Of a stretch of DNA of 8,683 bases, positions 6,307 to 8,683 are shown in pieces. The stretch is from the NCBI GenBank assembly GCA_049301135.1, contig JBAQKP010000271.1, forward strand, positions 1 to 8,683. The letters are read 5' to 3'. Source of the DNA: JAYXXU01 sp049301135. GTDB taxonomy: Bacteria > Pseudomonadota > Gammaproteobacteria > Pseudomonadales > Moraxellaceae. Position 1 is the stretch's first letter. Every line of letters starts with the position of its first letter. Below the pieces are notes generated by a model. The model saw nothing but the letters and a program-made list of their open reading frames with translations, was not told the DNA's origin and searched no databases. Made by a program: the position numbers and the translations under genes.

Positions 6307-7116
6307 ATGCAAAAACAACAACTCAGCGGCAAAGTGGTGTGGATTACCGGCGCATCGGCAGGGATTGGTGAGGCGCTGGCGATTGAGTGCGCCAAACACG
6401 GTGCAACCTTGGTGTTGAGTGCGCGGCGTGAGGCGGCCTTACAGCGGGTGGCGGCGCGCTGTACCTTGATCAATAACCGCCAGCATCATGTCTTGGCGTT
6501 TGATGTAACCGATCCTGCGGCCAGTCAAGCGGCGTATTTTAAGTTGTTGGCCTTGGTTGGGCGGGTCGATTGGCTGATCAATAACGCAGGGGTGAGCCAA
6601 CGCGCTTTGGTGTTAGACACGCTGCCCGAAGTAGATCGGCAGATTATGGAGTTGGATTATTTTGCGCCGGTACAGTTGTCGCGGCAGGTGTTGCCGGATT
6701 TGTTGGCACGGCGGGCGGGGCGGCTGGTGTATATTTCGAGTGTGGCGGGCTTGGTCGGGACGCAATATCGTGCCAGTTATGCTGCCGCCAAAGCTGCGAT
6801 TCATCTGTGGGCAAACAGTCTACGCGCCGAAGTGGCCGATCAAGGTGTGCAGGTCAGTGTGATTTTCCCCGGTTTTGTGAATACCGATGTGTCGGTGAAT
6901 GCCTTGGTTGGTGATGGTACGGCGCTTGGCAGTATGGATGAGGCGCAGGCCAATGCGATGGCGGCGGATGCCTTTGCAGAGCAAGCCGTCGCGGGCTTGC
7001 TGGCTGGTCAGGATTATTTGGTGATCGGTGGGGCAAAGGAGCGCTTTGCGACGCTGCTGGGGCGGGTGTCGCCGAGTATGCTGTATCGGGTGGTGCGGCG
7101 TAGTAAGGTTCGGTGA
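6307..7116 (+). CDS. Short-chain dehydrogenase/reductase (SDR) family oxidoreductase
   Basis: A 269-residue classical SDR with the Rossmann NAD(P)-binding motif TGASAGIG (14-21), the structural NNAG (92-95), the catalytic Ser145 (ISSVAG), and the Y158-x-x-x-K162 pair in SYAAAK. R40-R41 after the second strand (LVLSARRE) suggests NADP(H) preference. The helix motif that normally supplies the catalytic Asn reads MELDYF, placing Asp117 where Asn is expected. The C-terminal part (residues 235-269: GAKERFATLLGRVSPSMLYRVVRR) resembles the basic, possibly membrane-associated tail of DHRS7-like SDRs. An AGGA element lies four bases before the ATG. It is divergent from baeS with 194 bp between the starts. 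The substrate is not predictable; lipid or steroid-like ketones are plausible from the subfamily. The family call is secure. Confidence 0.88.
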   Translation: MQKQQLSGKVVWITGASAGIGEALAIECAKHGATLVLSARREAALQRVAARCTLINNRQHHVLAFDVTDPAASQAAYFKLLALVGRVDWLINNAGVSQRALVLDTLPEVDRQIMELDYFAPVQLSRQVLPDLLARRAGRLVYISSVAGLVGTQYRASYAAAKAAIHLWANSLRAEVADQGVQVSVIFPGFVNTDVSVNALVGDGTALGSMDEAQANAMAADAFAEQAVAGLLAGQDYLVIGGAKERFATLLGRVSPSMLYRVVRRSKVR

Positions 7117-7177
7117 TTGGGTGAGGTTGCGTTGTGCGTAGTAAATTTGCGTATGGCGCATCAAAGCTGTCTTTGGC

Positions 7178-7579
7178 TCAATACTTTAGCAGCTCATTGT
7201 TGTTTTGCGTGCCACTGCCTGACACTGACCACTCCATTTGATCACATGCGACATAAAACCCCTCATCTTTGTCGTTTACCGTGATGACAAAAACATTCGG
7301 ATTGGTTTCTAAATAATCGTATGGAAGCCGCTGTGTCATCTCATTTTTGCCCAACTCAAAGATTTTAAAGTTTCCAGACGCACAAAAAGGTAGATTAAAC
7401 AGCGTAGGGTGTTTAAAAACGACAGATAAAGTCACGTTTTCGTAGTAACCACCCCTATAGCAATTGAATGTTAAACTCAAAGTCAACGCGTTGTAATCAG
7501 TCAAAATATGAGTGAGACTGTCCATCTCTGAGAGGCATTGGTTTAGGCGTTCAAGCGTCATTTTTTGTCGTTCAGTCAT
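7178..7579 (-). CDS. Hypothetical protein, second gene of an immunity-like pair
   Basis: I do not recognise this 133-residue protein. It appears soluble: there is no signal peptide or membrane segment. An N-terminal helix (residues 1-27) is followed by alternating hydrophobic and polar strands (for example LTLSLTFNCYRGG, then ENVTLSVVFKHP) and an aromatic-rich C-terminal half, so a small mostly beta or alpha/beta fold is likely. Its ATG at 7579 overlaps the TGA of the SMI1/KNR4-type gene in the ATGA arrangement, implying translational coupling, and no separate strong ribosome site is seen. The region has low GC compared with the neighbouring SDR gene. Small proteins next to SMI1/KNR4 genes are often additional immunity proteins of polymorphic toxin systems; that role here is inference from context only. 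It converges with the SDR gene, stop codons 61 bp apart. Confidence 0.72.
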   Translation of the reverse strand: MTERQKMTLERLNQCLSEMDSLTHILTDYNALTLSLTFNCYRGGYYENVTLSVVFKHPTLFNLPFCASGNFKIFELGKNEMTQRLPYDYLETNPNVFVITVNDKDEGFYVACDQMEWSVSGSGTQNNNELLKY

Positions 7580-8073
7580 TTATTGCACCAACCACGCAAC
7601 ATGAAGCTTATATAATCAAAAAAATCTTGGTGACTATTGTTCACGCTTTCTTGTATTTCGCTATTGCTCATATTGGGATGCCAGTAATATATTTTATACT
7701 CTCCAGTTGTGTCATCGTAGCTGTTTAAGTCTATACAGTTACAATCTTGGTCAAAGCATCTATTAATAATGATTAGGTTTTTTGGCAAGTCGCGCTCCCA
7801 TTTGCCAGTTCTCCTTTTTGTTCTCTTTTTGGAGAAACGTTTATTTATATTAAGAATGTGTGTTGGATGTTGATAGTCCTCTCCAAGGCCAGCAAACCAA
7901 TCACTTGATTTGTCTGCTGAACTGACAAAATGAACGAGACTGCTTGGTAGTTTTGCTCCGAGTTTTTTGTTGATATATTCAATGCTTTCAGATGTGGGTG
8001 TTTGTGCATCAGTGCAACACCAGCCCTTATTTACCTCTTGAAATAGTTTGATTGCTTGTTCTAAAGAGTACAT
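7576..8073 (-). CDS. SMI1/KNR4-like immunity-type protein
   Basis: A 165-residue protein without signal or membrane segment. The region around residues 30-60 (EYINKKLGAKLPSSLVHFVS) is typical of the SMI1/KNR4 (SUKH) start, where a helix, a G-x-x-L-P motif and a following helix precede the core strands; WFAGLG lies near 59-64. The C-terminal half holds a Cys-rich segment (CFDQDCNC, about 106-113) and ends in helices. Bacterial SUKH proteins commonly act as immunity proteins that bind and neutralise toxin domains of contact-dependent or polymorphic toxins. The ATG at 8073 has an AGGTGG site with good spacing. The sequence is A+T-rich: bases 7801-7860 contain 18 G or C in 60, against 40 in 60 at 6661-6720 within the SDR gene. 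No toxin gene lies upstream; the neighbour is a SulP transporter. SUKH is probable, but the assignment rests on short motifs. Confidence 0.68.
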   Translation of the reverse strand: MYSLEQAIKLFQEVNKGWCCTDAQTPTSESIEYINKKLGAKLPSSLVHFVSSADKSSDWFAGLGEDYQHPTHILNINKRFSKKRTKRRTGKWERDLPKNLIIINRCFDQDCNCIDLNSYDDTTGEYKIYYWHPNMSNSEIQESVNNSHQDFFDYISFMLRGWCNK

Positions 8074-8120
8074 GCTTCCACCTAGTTTATGTGAGATGTC
8101 AAAATTAATTACAACAAGGA

Positions 8121-8136
8121 TGCGTCTTTAGACGCA
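8121..8136 (-). terminator. Hairpin downstream of the SulP gene, possible terminator
   Basis: TGCGTC-TTTA-GACGCA forms a perfect 6-bp stem with a 4-base loop, 52 bp past the SulP stop codon. Read in the SulP direction it is followed by TCCTTGTTGTAATTAATTTT, a T-rich but interrupted tract, so a weak rho-independent terminator is possible. Similar GGTGCGTC/GACGCACC hairpins occur as dispersed repeats in several proteobacteria, which is an alternative reading from memory. Confidence 0.42.
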
Positions 8137-8188
8137 CCGAGCGCTACCGATTATGAATGCCTTCTTAAAAAATCACAATCCTCCTCAA

Positions 8189-8683
8189 CTATATGGATTC
8201 CCCACGCGGCTCACCCAATCCCTGATCCTCCCAATCGACCCAGTCCACCGCAAAATCCTGCACATACTGATCCACCGCCCGCCCAATCGTCGGAAAAAAC
8301 CGCTGCGGCTGATCCTGAAACAGCGCATAACGCCGCAACCAATCCTTACTATTGCCCTTCATCTCCGCAAAATACAACAGAATACCGCGCTCTTGTAACC
8401 ACAGCTCCAACTCACGCAACATCTCCGCCGCCGTCGTATCCACATCCGTGATTGGCTCCGCCGCCAACACCACACAACGAATCGGCGGTTTGGCCTGTGC
8501 AATATGCCGCTGTAAGGTGCGCCGAAACTGACCTTGATTGGCAAAAAATAACGGTGCATCCCAGCGAAACAACAACAAGCCCTCAATCTGCTTGGCTTCG
8601 GGATGTCGTTGAATATCATGATAACCTTTTAGGCCATCGACCCGCCCGAGTACCGCAGAATACGGCTGCCACGCCCGCCAGAC
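8189..8683 (-). CDS. SulP family anion transporter, C-terminal part with STAS domain
   Basis: Only the last 164 residues are in the window; the frame is open to the right edge and the N-terminal membrane domain is outside it. The start VWRAWQPYSAVLGRVDG and the following RHPEAKQIEGLLLFRWDAPLFFAN are the hallmark junction between the SulP membrane domain and its cytoplasmic STAS domain. The STAS core continues with VVLAAEPITDVDTTAAEML (about residues 71-89), where DVDTT occupies the position of the Asp-x-Thr/Ser loop, and ends in a helix around residue 140. SulP proteins carry sulfate, bicarbonate or related anions across the inner membrane, often with sodium or protons. The transported ion cannot be told from this fragment. 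The stop at 8189 is followed by a hairpin at 8121-8136. Confidence 0.88.
   Translation of the reverse strand, partial: VWRAWQPYSAVLGRVDGLKGYHDIQRHPEAKQIEGLLLFRWDAPLFFANQGQFRRTLQRHIAQAKPPIRCVVLAAEPITDVDTTAAEMLRELELWLQERGILLYFAEMKGNSKDWLRRYALFQDQPQRFFPTIGRAVDQYVQDFAVDWVDWEDQGLGEPRGESI

Noticed and set aside
5729..6371. Plus-strand open frames opposite and beyond baeS
   Set aside because: They lie antisense to a clear histidine kinase or out of frame with the SDR, and show no family signature.
7148..7175. Small hairpins between the SDR and the hypothetical gene (TGCG/CGCA and CAAAG/CTTTG)
   Set aside because: Stems are 4-5 bp without a T-run; not distinguishable from chance.
8074..8114. TTGTAA (8109-8114) and CATAAA (8086-8091) as a promoter for the immunity-like pair
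   Set aside because: Spacing is 17 bp but each element matches only four of six positions, and the implied start would fall within the ribosome site of the gene at 8073.

Overview
The window reads as chromosomal sequence of a gammaproteobacterium. The two-component pair at 3924-6112 closely resembles enterobacterial BaeS/BaeR, and the remaining genes (YbjQ-like proteins, OruR-type AraC regulator, membrane fatty acid desaturase, SulP permease) are common in that class. An intergenic CCCTCC/GGAGGG hairpin of a kind I remember from Moraxellaceae and related groups hints at Pseudomonadales, but I cannot fix the genus. Most genes have moderate to high GC. The exception is 7178-8100, which is visibly A+T-rich.

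Layout: (1) 1-640, minus strand: two tandem YbjQ/UPF0145-type genes; the second has an N-terminal membrane segment and runs off the left edge. (2) 747-3132: an AraC-family regulator (minus) divergent from a membrane fatty acid desaturase (plus). Their shared 265-bp control region holds a perfect 17-bp inverted repeat (1854-1870 and 1971-1987) whose arms read identically toward the two genes, with several smaller dyads between them. (3) 3139-3299: a palindromic REP-like intergenic element. (4) 3300-6112, minus strand: baeS, then baeR, then a secreted three-EF-hand protein. (5) 6307-7116, plus: a short-chain dehydrogenase with an Asp where the catalytic Asn is expected. (6) 7178-8073, minus: an A+T-rich two-gene unit, an SMI1/KNR4-type immunity-like gene overlapping by 4 bp an unrecognised gene, with no toxin gene in view. 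(7) 8189-8683, minus: the C-terminal part of a SulP transporter with its STAS domain.

How the parts may work together: the regulator probably controls the desaturase and so membrane lipid unsaturation. BaeSR is an envelope-stress system, and the adjacent periplasmic EF-hand protein is a plausible envelope partner or target. The immunity-like pair looks like an acquired accessory cassette. No RNA genes, CRISPR arrays, transposases or integrases were recognised. The best candidates for something undescribed are the structured control region at 1854-1987 and the unrecognised gene at 7178-7579.
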